Below, in pieces: positions 20,198 to 28,628 of a DNA stretch of 33,837 nt. Origin of the DNA: a virus. The stretch lies in the IMG/VR virus record IMGVR_UViG_3300036770_008707, positions 1-33,837 of that record; one strand, given 5' to 3'. Every line of letters begins with the position of its first letter. Within the stretch, counting starts at the first letter, position 1. The notes under the pieces were generated by a model. The model had not been told where the DNA came from and made no database searches. It was given only the letters and a program-made list of their open reading frames with translations. A program made the position numbers and the translations under genes.

Positions 20198-22699
20198 ATG
20201 AACCCGCGCGCAACAGCCATGATCTTGCTCTGCACGGCCGCTGCAGCCGCCGCGCAAGTTCGCATTTCGGAGCTGCCGGAGGCGACAAATACGGCCGGCA
20301 GCCAGTTTGTGATCATCCAGGGCGGAGCGACGAAACGAATCGGCGAAACCTTCGTTCGCACCATCCCGGCAACCAACGTCACTGGCCTCGGGCCCTTCGC
20401 GATCGCGACCAACCTCAGCAGCTCGAACATCAGCGATTTCAGCAACGCCGTCGTCGCCGTCGCTCCCCCGACGACAAATGCTTCGCTTCTCACCGCCGGC
20501 ACGCTGAATGACGCCCGGCTTTCGACCAATGTTGTCCTGCAATCGGCCCTCACTGCCGCGCTGGCGACCAAGCTCGGCACGAACGGCACCCTACCGGCGG
20601 CCAACATCACGGGTCTCGGGCCTTTCGCCACGGCGACCAATTTGACCAGCGCGAATGTCTCGGACTTTGCCAGCGCCGTGATTGCGGCCGCGCCGCCGAC
20701 GACCAACGCTTCGCTTCTCACCGCAGGCCTCCTCGACGACGCGCGGCTTTCGACCAATGTCGCACGGACCTCTCAACTGGCAGCTTCGAACATAGTCGGG
20801 CTTGGAGCTTTTGCCACCGCGACCAACTTGGTCATCAATGACGTTAGCGGTTTGCAAACCGTTCTTGACGGAAAGCTCGGCACCAACACCGCTCTCTCCG
20901 CCTCGAATGTTGTCGGGGCCGCATGGGCTCTTGAGACACGTAGTCACAGTTTCTATGCCACAAGCGGGTACACGCTGGCTGCAGGACGAAATGTGCAACT
21001 AAACATCACGTTTCCTGCTATAGGCGCCACGGGGACGGTGACCTTGCCGCGTCGAAATACCGATGGCGCTCAGGAAGGTGACGACCTGTTCGTGGTGGCT
21101 ATTGGTTTTGGCCAAGGACAATCGCTCGTCATCGAGAGGTTCGTTTGGACCGGGTCCAACTACATCTCCGCAAAAGAAGTAGCAGTGACTACCACCAATA
21201 ATGGGGCATGGCGCTTTAGGCTTTTGAGTGGGGTCTGGACCATTCAGCCCGTGGCTTTCCACCAGCAGCCAGCATCTACGATTGTCGGCCTCGGCCCCTT
21301 GGCGACGGCGACTAACATCACAATACTTGGTGTGACCGGCCTGCAAAGCGCTCTGGACGGGAAGCTTGCGACCAACGGCACGCTGCCGGCCACGAACATC
21401 ACGGGGCTCGGGCCTTTCGCGACGGCCACCAACCTGCTCATTACCAACATCTCCGGCCTATCCGCCGCACTCGACGGCAAGCTCGCCACCAACGGCACGC
21501 TGCCGGCGGCCAACATCACGGGACTCGGGCCTTTCGCGACGGCGGCGAATCTTTCGTCCTCAAACATCGGCGATTTCTCCAATGCGGTGGTCGCTTTCGC
21601 GCCGCCCTCGACGCCGACGACCAATGCGTCCGCTTTGACCACCGGCACGCTCGATGACGCGCGGCTTTCGACCAATGTCGTGTTGGCTTCTTCCCTGGTC
21701 GCCTCGAACATCACCGGCCTCGGCCCCTTTGCGACAGCGACCAATCTTTCCTCATCAAACATCGGCGACTTCGGTTCAGCCGTTGCAGGGGCTTTGACTG
21801 ACGGCGCGGCAAATCTCTATGTAAGTAATCTTGAGACCGACTCAAATCTCACGGTTGGCGGCGATCTGGTTGTTGTGAATGCGTTCACCGTCGGCGGCAA
21901 TGGCATCTACTTTTTCGAAGGAGGCGATCAGGTCACGAAAAACAACCTGGGCTTGGGGCAAACAAACATTCCTATCTTTGCGAATGTTGAACTCGGAAGC
22001 CTCTCTGGATCTGGCTCTGGGTATCTTGTCCGCTCATCGGGTGGCAGAATCGGAGTTGCTGGCACGAATCTCTCAACCGGCACTGTCTTTTTTTACGCTT
22101 GGGACGGGTTTGAAAATTCTGCGTTCTCAGTCCAGAGCACGCGTTCAAACTTAGGCCTCGGACCCTTCGCCACGGCGACCAACCTCGCGATCACCAACAT
22201 CTCCGGCCTCTCCGCCGCGCTCGACGGCAAGCTGGCCACCAACGGCACGCTCCCGGCCGCGAACATCACGGGGCTCGGGCCTTTCGCGACGGCGACAAAT
22301 CTGACCAGCTCGAACATAGGCGATTTCTCCAATGCGGTGGTCGCTTTCGCGCCGCCCTCGACGCCGACGACCAATGCGTCGGCCTTGACCACCGGCACGC
22401 TCGACGACGCGCGGCTTTCGACCAATGTCGTGTTTGCTTCTTCCCTGGTCGCCTCGAACATCACCGGCCTCGGCCCCTTCGCCACGGCGACAAATCTGAC
22501 CAGTTCGAACATCAGCGATTTCAACGCGGCCGTGACGGCGCTCGTCGGCACCAATACCGGCGGCGGCATTGCCTGGACCAATGCTCCCTCCGCAACCAAC
22601 TCGACCGGCACGCCCGGCCAAGTCGCCTATGAGGCGAATTATTTCTACATGTGCGTGGCAACCAACACTTGGAGGCGGGTGCTCCTGGGCACCTGGTAA
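20198..22699 (+). CDS. repeat-rich tail fibre protein with N-terminal signal-like segment (833 aa)
   Basis: The 833-residue protein begins with a hydrophobic segment, AMILLCTAAAAAAQ (about 7-20), followed by VRISELPEATNTAGSQFVI, the interface domain typical of fibres with RISELP motifs. It carries about ten copies of a GLGPFATATNL-type unit. Two types alternate: one followed by SSSNIGDFSNAVVAFAPP and ALTTGTLDDARLSTN, one by ITNISGLSAALDGKLATNGT. They are separated by unique inserts near residues 245-350 and 530-650, which look AT-richer. The C terminus (PGQVAYEANYFYMCVATNTW) is the tail-end motif of many phage fibres. It would form a trimeric receptor-binding fibre. The signal-like N terminus is unusual. 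Confidence 0.8.
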   Translation: MNPRATAMILLCTAAAAAAQVRISELPEATNTAGSQFVIIQGGATKRIGETFVRTIPATNVTGLGPFAIATNLSSSNISDFSNAVVAVAPPTTNASLLTAGTLNDARLSTNVVLQSALTAALATKLGTNGTLPAANITGLGPFATATNLTSANVSDFASAVIAAAPPTTNASLLTAGLLDDARLSTNVARTSQLAASNIVGLGAFATATNLVINDVSGLQTVLDGKLGTNTALSASNVVGAAWALETRSHSFYATSGYTLAAGRNVQLNITFPAIGATGTVTLPRRNTDGAQEGDDLFVVAIGFGQGQSLVIERFVWTGSNYISAKEVAVTTTNNGAWRFRLLSGVWTIQPVAFHQQPASTIVGLGPLATATNITILGVTGLQSALDGKLATNGTLPATNITGLGPFATATNLLITNISGLSAALDGKLATNGTLPAANITGLGPFATAANLSSSNIGDFSNAVVAFAPPSTPTTNASALTTGTLDDARLSTNVVLASSLVASNITGLGPFATATNLSSSNIGDFGSAVAGALTDGAANLYVSNLETDSNLTVGGDLVVVNAFTVGGNGIYFFEGGDQVTKNNLGLGQTNIPIFANVELGSLSGSGSGYLVRSSGGRIGVAGTNLSTGTVFFYAWDGFENSAFSVQSTRSNLGLGPFATATNLAITNISGLSAALDGKLATNGTLPAANITGLGPFATATNLTSSNIGDFSNAVVAFAPPSTPTTNASALTTGTLDDARLSTNVVFASSLVASNITGLGPFATATNLTSSNISDFNAAVTALVGTNTGGGIAWTNAPSATNSTGTPGQVAYEANYFYMCVATNTWRRVLLGTW
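21441..22520. repeat. in-frame direct repeat within the fibre gene (copies 750 bases apart)
   Basis: Bases 21441-21770 and 22191-22520 are clearly similar, differing mostly at silent positions; the offset is exactly 750 bases (250 codons). Both encode a TNISGLSAALDGKL unit followed by the DARLSTNVV unit. They flank an AT-richer unique insert (21771-22190). Recombination between the copies would delete or exchange the insert in frame. Confidence 0.8.
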
Positions 22700-22702
22700 A
22701 TT

Positions 22703-23659
22703 ATGGCTGAAGGAGATATTCGCGTTCTAAAAGAGCAGGCGGACGGGTCGTTTGCAGAGCATGTCTTAGAACTGCCTGCTAACTTCTTCGATTTTGACTA
22801 CAACACAACAAATTCCAGTGCAACAGGTGGAAGCGGGACGTGGAGATGGACGATTCCAAGCAACGCAAAAATGCTGCGCTTTTGGATTGTTGGCGCCGGT
22901 GGCGGTGGAGGAAGCGGGCGTCGAGGAGCCGCCGGAACAGATCGAACCGGAGGGGCTGGAGGGCACTCCGGCGCCGCGACCGAAGCATGGGTCTCTGCTT
23001 CTGCGCTTACAAGCCCGCTTACAATCACAATAGGCGCTGGTGGGGCCGGTGGCGCCGCGCAGACGGTCGATAGCACGGACGGCAATGGCGGGACCGCTGG
23101 AGGAGCAAGCAGTGTCTCTGACGGAACGCGCACAATCACGGTGGTACCATTCAGCGGCACAGTTTCGGGTCGTGGCGGAACTTCTGGCACGTCCACTGCG
23201 GCGCCAGGTGGTAACATATTCCAGGGAACATTATTTAACTGTGACACCGGTGCTGCCGGAACCAATGCAACCGGCGGTAGTCGTCAGTTCACCGGCGACA
23301 TTCGTAGTATTATTCTTCAGGGAGGAAGTGGTGGTGGTGGTATCAGCGCGGCCAATGCCGCAGGCGCTGGGGGTTTTAATTATACCGGGAACACCACTGT
23401 CGGCTTTTTGTTTGGAACAAGCGGTGGTGGAAATGGAGGTGCTAACACTGGCGGAAACGGAGGAAACGCAGCATCCAATGGCGCAATTTTTGGAGGGTCA
23501 GGTTCCGGCGGCGGCGCCAGCCTTACAGGCGACGGAGGCAACGGAGGCAACGGTTATCGTGGCGGTGGTGGTGGCGGTGGTGGTGCCAGCGTCAATGGCA
23601 ACAATAGTGGAGCAGGCGGCAACGGCGGCGATGGCTTTGTCCGCATCTACGTTTTCTAA
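22703..23659 (+). CDS. glycine-rich adhesin-like tail protein (318 aa)
   Basis: The 318-residue protein has a short N-terminal polar part. A block of long Gly-rich runs follows, interrupted by Asn, Ala, Ser and Thr (for example GAGGGGGSGRRGAAGTDR and GGGNGGANTGGNGGNAASNG). It ends DGFVRIYVF, the C-terminal strand frequent in glycine-rich phage tail proteins. Gly runs of this type form polyglycine-II bundles in T-even gp38-like adhesins, and the loops carry receptor specificity. It follows the fibre gene with a three-base gap, so it may cap the fibre tip. Codon use is less GC-biased than in the head genes. Role inferred from composition and position. Confidence 0.7.
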   Translation: MAEGDIRVLKEQADGSFAEHVLELPANFFDFDYNTTNSSATGGSGTWRWTIPSNAKMLRFWIVGAGGGGGSGRRGAAGTDRTGGAGGHSGAATEAWVSASALTSPLTITIGAGGAGGAAQTVDSTDGNGGTAGGASSVSDGTRTITVVPFSGTVSGRGGTSGTSTAAPGGNIFQGTLFNCDTGAAGTNATGGSRQFTGDIRSIILQGGSGGGGISAANAAGAGGFNYTGNTTVGFLFGTSGGGNGGANTGGNGGNAASNGAIFGGSGSGGGASLTGDGGNGGNGYRGGGGGGGGASVNGNNSGAGGNGGDGFVRIYVF

Positions 23660-23661
23660 TT

Positions 23662-24072
23662 ATGGACACCCTCGCCATCATCCGCGAATCCGACGGCAAA
23701 GTTGTCACCTTTGTTCGTGGTGACCAGCCTGTCGGCTGGAAACCGCCTCAAGGCACTCGCGCTATCCCTGCCGCAGAACTGCCAGCCGGCTGGGAAAAAG
23801 CCGAGGAGGAAATTCCCACTGTCACCGCTGAGCAATGGCTCGCGCAAAGCGGCTACGGCGACAGCCGACCTACACTGCTCCTTTATCGGAAAATGCAGCT
23901 CGATGCGTTGGGACTGCAAAGCCCGAAACTGAACTCTGCACAGGTATGGATGGACTCGGTGCTGGCCGCTGCGTCGCTCGACCCGGATGCCACGCGCAAC
24001 GATTGGCCAGCAGCTCCGCACACTTTCGCCGAAGTGACCGCCGAGTGTCTTGAGGTTTTGCAAAACCAATGA
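23662..24072 (+). CDS. small protein after the adhesin, possible fibre-assembly or tail protein (136 aa)
   Basis: The product begins MDTLAIIRESDGKVVTFVRG, contains IPTVTAEQWLAQSGYGDSRP, and ends in helices (LNSAQVWMDSVLAAASLDPD, TFAEVTAECLEVLQ). Proteins of this shape, with N-terminal strand, linker and C-terminal helices, directly after fibre genes are often tail-fibre assembly chaperones. It starts three bases after the adhesin gene and overlaps the next gene (ATGA). No family motif proves it. A perfect 12-base palindrome, GTTTTGCAAAAC, lies at 24055-24066 just before its stop. Confidence 0.6.
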   Translation: MDTLAIIRESDGKVVTFVRGDQPVGWKPPQGTRAIPAAELPAGWEKAEEEIPTVTAEQWLAQSGYGDSRPTLLLYRKMQLDALGLQSPKLNSAQVWMDSVLAAASLDPDATRNDWPAAPHTFAEVTAECLEVLQNQ

Positions 24073-24359
24073 ACCTCCTCGCCAAACTCCTTGGCCGATC
24101 CGAGTCGCCGCGCCCTGAGGTGCCGGCCATGCCGGAGGCGCCGGAGGCCGTGCTGCGGCGGGTCATGGCCAGCCTGCCGCGTGAGGTGTGGACCTCAAGC
24201 TGCCCGCCGAAGTATTTCCGGATCCGCGCGAATCGCGCCGAGCCGGTGCCGGCCGACTACGCCGGCCAGCCGGGCGAGCTGGTCTTTTGCTACACGAATG
24301 ACGAGGGCTGCATCTCGATCAAGAAAACCTACCCGCCGCAGGAGGCGGCCGCCGCGTGA
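24069..24359 (+). CDS. small protein before the tape measure (96 aa)
   Basis: The 96-residue protein has a Pro/Ala-rich N-terminal third (ESPRPEVPAMPEAPEAVLRR) and a compact C-terminal domain with strands and two Cys (SSCPPKYFRIRANRAEPVPA, ELVFCYTNDEGCISIKKTYP). It overlaps its neighbours at both ends (ATGA upstream, GTGA downstream). Position immediately before the tape measure is that of a tail assembly chaperone, but no frameshift signal to a longer form is evident. Unassigned. Confidence 0.6.
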   Translation: MNLLAKLLGRSESPRPEVPAMPEAPEAVLRRVMASLPREVWTSSCPPKYFRIRANRAEPVPADYAGQPGELVFCYTNDEGCISIKKTYPPQEAAAA

Positions 24360-26077
24360 AGGAACTGCTGATCAAGATCCGCGCGCTCTTCGAGGGCGCC
24401 GGGACCAAGCAAGCCGAGCAAGGGCTCAAGGATGTCGAAAGGGCGGCCGATAAAGCCAGCGACTCGACTTCGAAGGTCGGCAACTCGATGTCGTCGGCCC
24501 AAGGTGCGGGCGGCGGCTTCACGGGGTTTATTGCGGGCGCGTCGGCTGCGCTTACCACGTTTGCTATCGATGCAGCGATGAAGGCCATCAATGCGATGGT
24601 CGATCTGGCCAAGGCGTTTGTGGAGGGTATTGCCAAGGCGGCCGAGTTTGCTGGCTCGATGGTTGATCTTTCGGCCAGGACCGGCCAACCGATCGAGCAG
24701 CTGGTCGTGCTCAAGAGGGCTTTCGAGAATGCCGGGATGAGCGCCGACTCGGTCGGGCCGATGCTCAACCGCCTGCAAAAAGCCTTGGCCGGCATCAACG
24801 AGGATGGCCAGCCGACCAGCGACATCCTGGCAAGACTCGGGCTTAGTGTTTCGCAGCTCAATGCGATGACTGCGACGGATCAGCTGCAGGCGATCTCCAC
24901 CGCGATCAGCGCGCTGCCGACCCCGGCCCAACAGGCGGCGGCGGCCATGGAGCTATTCGGCAAGAGCGGCGGCCAGATGCTCGCTCTACTCAAGGACGGC
25001 GCGGCCTTCACCACAGCGGCGCAACAAGTCGGGCAGCTGGGAGCAGACACCGAAAAGGCGGCGGTGGCCCTCGACACCTTCAGCGATGCGATGTCCGGCC
25101 TGGACGACAAGAAGATGGGATTCTTCATGGCAGCCGCCGCGCAATTCGCCACCGAGCTGGAACGCGCCGGCGTGGCGATCAATCAGATCGACCTCGGCCC
25201 GCTGGGCGAACAGGTCGGCTACGTGGTGCGCGGCGCAATCGAAGTGACAAAGGAGATCAACGCCTGGGTGCAGTGGTTCAAGCAATTCAGCGATGCCATC
25301 GGGTTCACGCAACCGCTCATCGATGCCCTCGGCCAAGCGATCCGGAGTGCTCTGGATCCCATGAACATCACCGGTTTCCTCGGCTTCTTGCGCGATACCG
25401 GACAGGAGGCGGTGGTGACGCAACAAAGGCAGCAGGCCATTGCAGAAGCGAACGACCAAATTGCCAACAGCGCCCAAATCGCAGCTGACATCATGGCGCG
25501 GATTAGGGCCGAGAGTGGTCAGGTCACAAGCGCCTCCGGGCAAGCTGCCGCGCAAGCGGTGGAAGGGGCAGGAACAAAGGCCTCAGAAGGAATCAAACTT
25601 ACAGCCGACCAGCTCAAGATGGCGACTCAGCAGATAACGGCGGCCATGGCCGAGGCAAACACGTCAGGCGTGACTCCGGCCATGAATGCCCTTGTTCAAG
25701 CCGTGCAAGAATCCTTTGCCCGGATCACCGGCGAGCTGACAACGGCCGTGACTACGCTGCAATCTTCACAGGCTGCGTCTTCGGAACAGTTTGCCGCTGC
25801 CGTGGCGGCTTTGACCGAATCGATAAACACAACCTCCCAAGCCAGCGCGCAATCATTGTCCGGGGTTGCAACCTCCGTGCAATCCTCGGCCCAGGCTTCT
25901 GCTTCGCAAGCTCAAGCGACTGCATCGCAAATCCAATCCGGTCTCAGCCAAATGCAGCAAGCGATCGGGCAGCTTCAGTCTGCTGTGGCCGGAGGGTTTC
26001 AGGCTCTGGCTGGCAACATCGCAAGCGTCGCAAACAACCTTCAGCAGCAGATCAACTACTTGGCCTCGCGGAGGTAA
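24356..26077 (+). CDS. tape measure protein (573 aa)
   Basis: The GTG start overlaps the previous stop (GTGA). The 573-residue protein begins with a helical, Ala-rich segment (LIKIRALFEGAGTKQAEQGL and KDVERAADKASDSTSKV). A hydrophobic region follows (about residues 55-85, GFIAGASAALTTFAIDAA), then a long Ala/Gln/Ser-rich coiled-coil section (about 370-573) with repeats such as ASASQAQATASQIQSGLSQM. This is the usual structure of tape measure proteins, which set tail length and may help DNA cross the inner membrane. By the usual 0.15 nm per residue the tail would be about 85 nm. Neighbouring tail-tip genes follow. Confidence 0.85.
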   Translation: MKELLIKIRALFEGAGTKQAEQGLKDVERAADKASDSTSKVGNSMSSAQGAGGGFTGFIAGASAALTTFAIDAAMKAINAMVDLAKAFVEGIAKAAEFAGSMVDLSARTGQPIEQLVVLKRAFENAGMSADSVGPMLNRLQKALAGINEDGQPTSDILARLGLSVSQLNAMTATDQLQAISTAISALPTPAQQAAAAMELFGKSGGQMLALLKDGAAFTTAAQQVGQLGADTEKAAVALDTFSDAMSGLDDKKMGFFMAAAAQFATELERAGVAINQIDLGPLGEQVGYVVRGAIEVTKEINAWVQWFKQFSDAIGFTQPLIDALGQAIRSALDPMNITGFLGFLRDTGQEAVVTQQRQQAIAEANDQIANSAQIAADIMARIRAESGQVTSASGQAAAQAVEGAGTKASEGIKLTADQLKMATQQITAAMAEANTSGVTPAMNALVQAVQESFARITGELTTAVTTLQSSQAASSEQFAAAVAALTESINTTSQASAQSLSGVATSVQSSAQASASQAQATASQIQSGLSQMQQAIGQLQSAVAGGFQALAGNIASVANNLQQQINYLASRR

Positions 26078-26080
26078 GGC

Positions 26081-27403
26081 ATGAGCTACAAACTCAAGAT
26101 CGGCAGCGACAGTGCAGCCACCTTTGCCAGCCTTGGCATCAGCTCCGCAGCTCTGAGATCAGATGCCGAAGGCCTGAGCACGCTGGAAATCGAGGCAGCG
26201 GCCGAAATGGGAGCTGCTCCTCTCATCGAGCCTTTTGAGCGTGTGGAATTGCAGGACTTGGCCGGGGTGGTCAGGTTTGTCGGGTGGTGCGACGAGGCGC
26301 CGCGATCCGCGCGGGGAGAATCTCGCCGTATTCGCTACAAACTCAATGGACCTCACCGCTGGCTGGAAAGGGCTAATTTTGCCCAGAGTCGGGCCGGCTT
26401 GGTGATCTTGGCCGGCGCAGCCGGTAGCGACGCGGCGGCGCCTCAGGGATTCAACGCTTCGGCCGCCGAAATCCTCACTCAAGCGTTGGCTATCTATCCC
26501 TCGTCGTTTGCCTACGGTTCCCTGACGGCATTCACGCATCAGACTCCGACTAGGTTTCGGTCCGATGTGGACTGCCTCACAGCCCTGCAAAGCTTGATGA
26601 GCTACGCTCCGACGGCGTGTCTTTATTGGACGTATCCGAGCGGGGCTCCCACCTTGAATCTGGGCGCCGCCGCCACGACTGCCGACAAAACTCTCAGCAC
26701 TTCGACCCATCAAATATCCGAAGCGGACCTCAACCCTCGCTACGACCTGCTGCACGATACCGTCTTGGTTTACTACGTGAGGGATGCAACCGTCTCCGCA
26801 TCGGAAACAGCAGGACCCGGAGGTGAGGCGGCCTCTCTTGGGGCCGCGAGAACGAAGCTGATGACTTTTGACACCAGCGTGCTCAACAACTATCCGGCCA
26901 CCGGCTTGGCTGCCGTCATGGCCGGATTTTATCAAAGGCTGCACATCGACGGCTCGGCGACAAAACACGAGGTAGACTGGACCGATCGGCCCGGCCACAT
27001 CTACGGCTTCAGCGGAGGCGAATTCGCACAGTTCTTAAGCCGCACAACCATGCTGCACACGATCGAGCGCGATTTGATGAACGACTCGACCAAGCTGTCT
27101 TTCGGAGTTTTGCCCGGCAAGCTGCTTTACAAAGTCAGCGACCTAGATAGTGCTCCGACCTCGAGGAGTTCTTCGACCTATACGGGCGCAGCTGCTTTAT
27201 CGAAAGTAGAGATGGCGACCATCAAGGACATTGCGTCTCCCACCAACAAACTACCACAAGATAAAATTCAGGATCTGCCAGCTGATTTGGAAGAAAAACT
27301 CCCAAAGCCAGACGGAACACCCGCAACTTTACCAGTGTGGGTTGAAGTTGAACGCTGCGACGGAAAAAAAATGAAAGTGCTGGCACAGGCCAGTTGGGCG
27401 TAA
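26081..27403 (+). CDS. tail-tip/hub protein (440 aa)
   Basis: The 440-residue protein follows the tape measure by three bases. The N-terminal strands (YKLKIGSDSAATFASLGISS and FERVELQDLAGVVRFVGWCD) resemble the distal-tail or hub proteins that occupy this place in siphophages. The middle has LLHDTVLVYYVRDATVSASE and YGFSGGEFAQFLS. The C-terminal 60 residues are a Lys/Pro-rich segment that ends in a WVEVERCDGKKMKVLAQASW strand. It probably forms part of the tail tip between tape measure and adhesion proteins. Exact equivalence (Dit, Tal or gpD type) is not decided from the sequence. Confidence 0.7.
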   Translation: MSYKLKIGSDSAATFASLGISSAALRSDAEGLSTLEIEAAAEMGAAPLIEPFERVELQDLAGVVRFVGWCDEAPRSARGESRRIRYKLNGPHRWLERANFAQSRAGLVILAGAAGSDAAAPQGFNASAAEILTQALAIYPSSFAYGSLTAFTHQTPTRFRSDVDCLTALQSLMSYAPTACLYWTYPSGAPTLNLGAAATTADKTLSTSTHQISEADLNPRYDLLHDTVLVYYVRDATVSASETAGPGGEAASLGAARTKLMTFDTSVLNNYPATGLAAVMAGFYQRLHIDGSATKHEVDWTDRPGHIYGFSGGEFAQFLSRTTMLHTIERDLMNDSTKLSFGVLPGKLLYKVSDLDSAPTSRSSSTYTGAAALSKVEMATIKDIASPTNKLPQDKIQDLPADLEEKLPKPDGTPATLPVWVEVERCDGKKMKVLAQASWA

Positions 27404-27405
27404 TT

Positions 27406-28191
27406 ATGGCTCTGTCCGCCACAGCAACACAGGTGCCTTGGCACGATCCAGGAGCAGCTGATTCTAATAAATGCTGTTGCGACCAGGTTCCACAATGCCC
27501 GTCCCAAACAGGGGCAAGCTTTGTGAGTGCTGTTCCAAGAAGTATTAGTTCAGCGGCCTACCTTGCTCTTTATGCAGGCGGCAGTCTCAAGTTGACTCTG
27601 GTAGGCAGCGCAACAACAACGAGCGCGGGCCCTTGCGCGACCTACGTCAACGAAGGCAGATGGACTTGGATCACGACTCGTCCAATCACTCTGGGTCGAA
27701 CCAATCAATGCATAGATACTCCTGCCAATAGTGGATGGGTTAACAATACGCTGACCACATCGCCCCAAATACCATTGACCCTTTGTGGAATAACTCGTTG
27801 GCGCGGTCAGGTGTCCACTAACGGCGTTTCGTGTCCTTTCTGGCTTGATAGCACATCGGGTACACGTGTGATTTTTGGCACATCAGCAAGCATGCGAATC
27901 ACTGCTCCTTTTCCTTCAAGCGAACTTGGAGGAACCCTCCTTTATCTCGTCCAAATCTATAATGATGGCAGTGCTCCACCAGATGGCGTTGTTGTCTACA
28001 ATGGATTGGCTGGAGGAAAAGGGGAACGCTACGTCACCACAATCAACGTCTTTTTCAACCTCAGCGATGGAAGCCAAATCTGGATCCCCGCTAAAATGAT
28101 AGTTAACCAGTCCTCCGTCTATGCTCGCACTTATTCAAACACGAGCGGGACCGGAAGCGTCACCGTTGATCATTTGCCATTGCCGCCATGA
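27406..28191 (+). CDS. tail-tip-associated or adhesin-like protein (261 aa)
   Basis: The ATG at 27406 lies two bases after the upstream TAA; a TTG at 27394 would overlap. The 261-residue protein has a striking Cys cluster near residues 22-30 (NKCCCDQVPQCPSQ), then a beta-rich, Thr/Ser/Gly-rich body (VVYNGLAGGKGERYVTTINV, FNLSDGSQIWIPAKMI) that resembles an extracellular beta-sandwich. Composition is clearly AT-richer than the head genes. Together with the following small gene it ends the late operon and may be a receptor-binding or tail-tip accessory protein. The Cys cluster could bind metal or form disulphides. No family recognised. Confidence 0.65.
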   Translation: MALSATATQVPWHDPGAADSNKCCCDQVPQCPSQTGASFVSAVPRSISSAAYLALYAGGSLKLTLVGSATTTSAGPCATYVNEGRWTWITTRPITLGRTNQCIDTPANSGWVNNTLTTSPQIPLTLCGITRWRGQVSTNGVSCPFWLDSTSGTRVIFGTSASMRITAPFPSSELGGTLLYLVQIYNDGSAPPDGVVVYNGLAGGKGERYVTTINVFFNLSDGSQIWIPAKMIVNQSSVYARTYSNTSGTGSVTVDHLPLPP

Positions 28192-28424
28192 TTTGCGTTG
28201 ATCCTGCCAGTATGTATGAGAAGGCTGCCATCATGCCTGTTTCTTACCTGAATGATTGCAAACTAGTTGCGAAAATTCGGACTACAGATGGCTTTTGGTG
28301 TTTTCTTGAGAGCGACTACGCTCAGATCCGCCGCAAATATCGCGGTTTCACTCCTTCGGTCTCAGAGGCTCACATGGAAGGAGAAATAATCAGCGGCTGC
28401 TGCGACCGCGCCGACCAATATTGA
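28188..28424 (+). CDS. last late-operon gene, small Cys-containing protein (78 aa)
   Basis: The start overlaps the previous stop (ATGA). The 78 residues include four Cys (CVDPASMYEKAA, DCKLVAKI, FWCFLES, GCCDRADQY) and read as a small mixed alpha/beta protein. TTDGFWCFLESDYAQIRRKY is its most structured stretch. No signal peptide or family is evident. It is the last gene before a gap that seems to hold the right end of the phage. A tail accessory or assembly role is likely by operon membership. Confidence 0.65.
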   Translation: MICVDPASMYEKAAIMPVSYLNDCKLVAKIRTTDGFWCFLESDYAQIRRKYRGFTPSVSEAHMEGEIISGCCDRADQY

Positions 28425-28628
28425 GCGGATGATGCAGCTGCCTTTCAGCCATTCTGCGACCAGCCTGCAGCACACCTGCACCCCTCCGGCCGGCGTCCTG
28501 CGGATTCCTTTGGCGGCCCCTTCAAAGTGACACCGGCTGCGACCCTCAAACCTCGAACTTTCTCAAACCTCTGTCACTTTTTCTCAACTCGGCTGGCAAG
28601 ATACATAAAAAATTTGGTGGATAGTTAT
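28425..28628. repeat. non-coding repeat region at the end of the late operon, candidate phage right end
   Basis: No gene is visible. CTCAAACCT occurs at 28545-28553 and 28562-28570 (17 bases apart), with a related CTCAACTC at 28583-28590. An inverted pair AAAGTGACA (28524-28532) / TGTCACTTT (28572-28580) brackets the first two. Clustered short repeats near a prophage end are what transposase-binding sites look like in Mu-type phages. The left end, needed for comparison, is outside the window. The exact boundary with flanking DNA cannot be fixed; A/T-rich DNA follows to the tRNA fragment. Confidence 0.4.

Noticed and set aside
20371-22520. CRISPR array or diversity-generating retroelement suggested by the many fibre repeats
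   Set aside because: The repeats are in-frame protein repeats of varying length without uniform spacers, and there is no reverse transcriptase, template repeat or cas gene in the window.
24055-24069. Programmed frameshift between the two small genes before the tape measure
   Set aside because: The A/T-rich string is a palindrome GTTTTGCAAAAC without a slippery heptamer in the right frame, and the next gene has its own ATG in an ATGA overlap.
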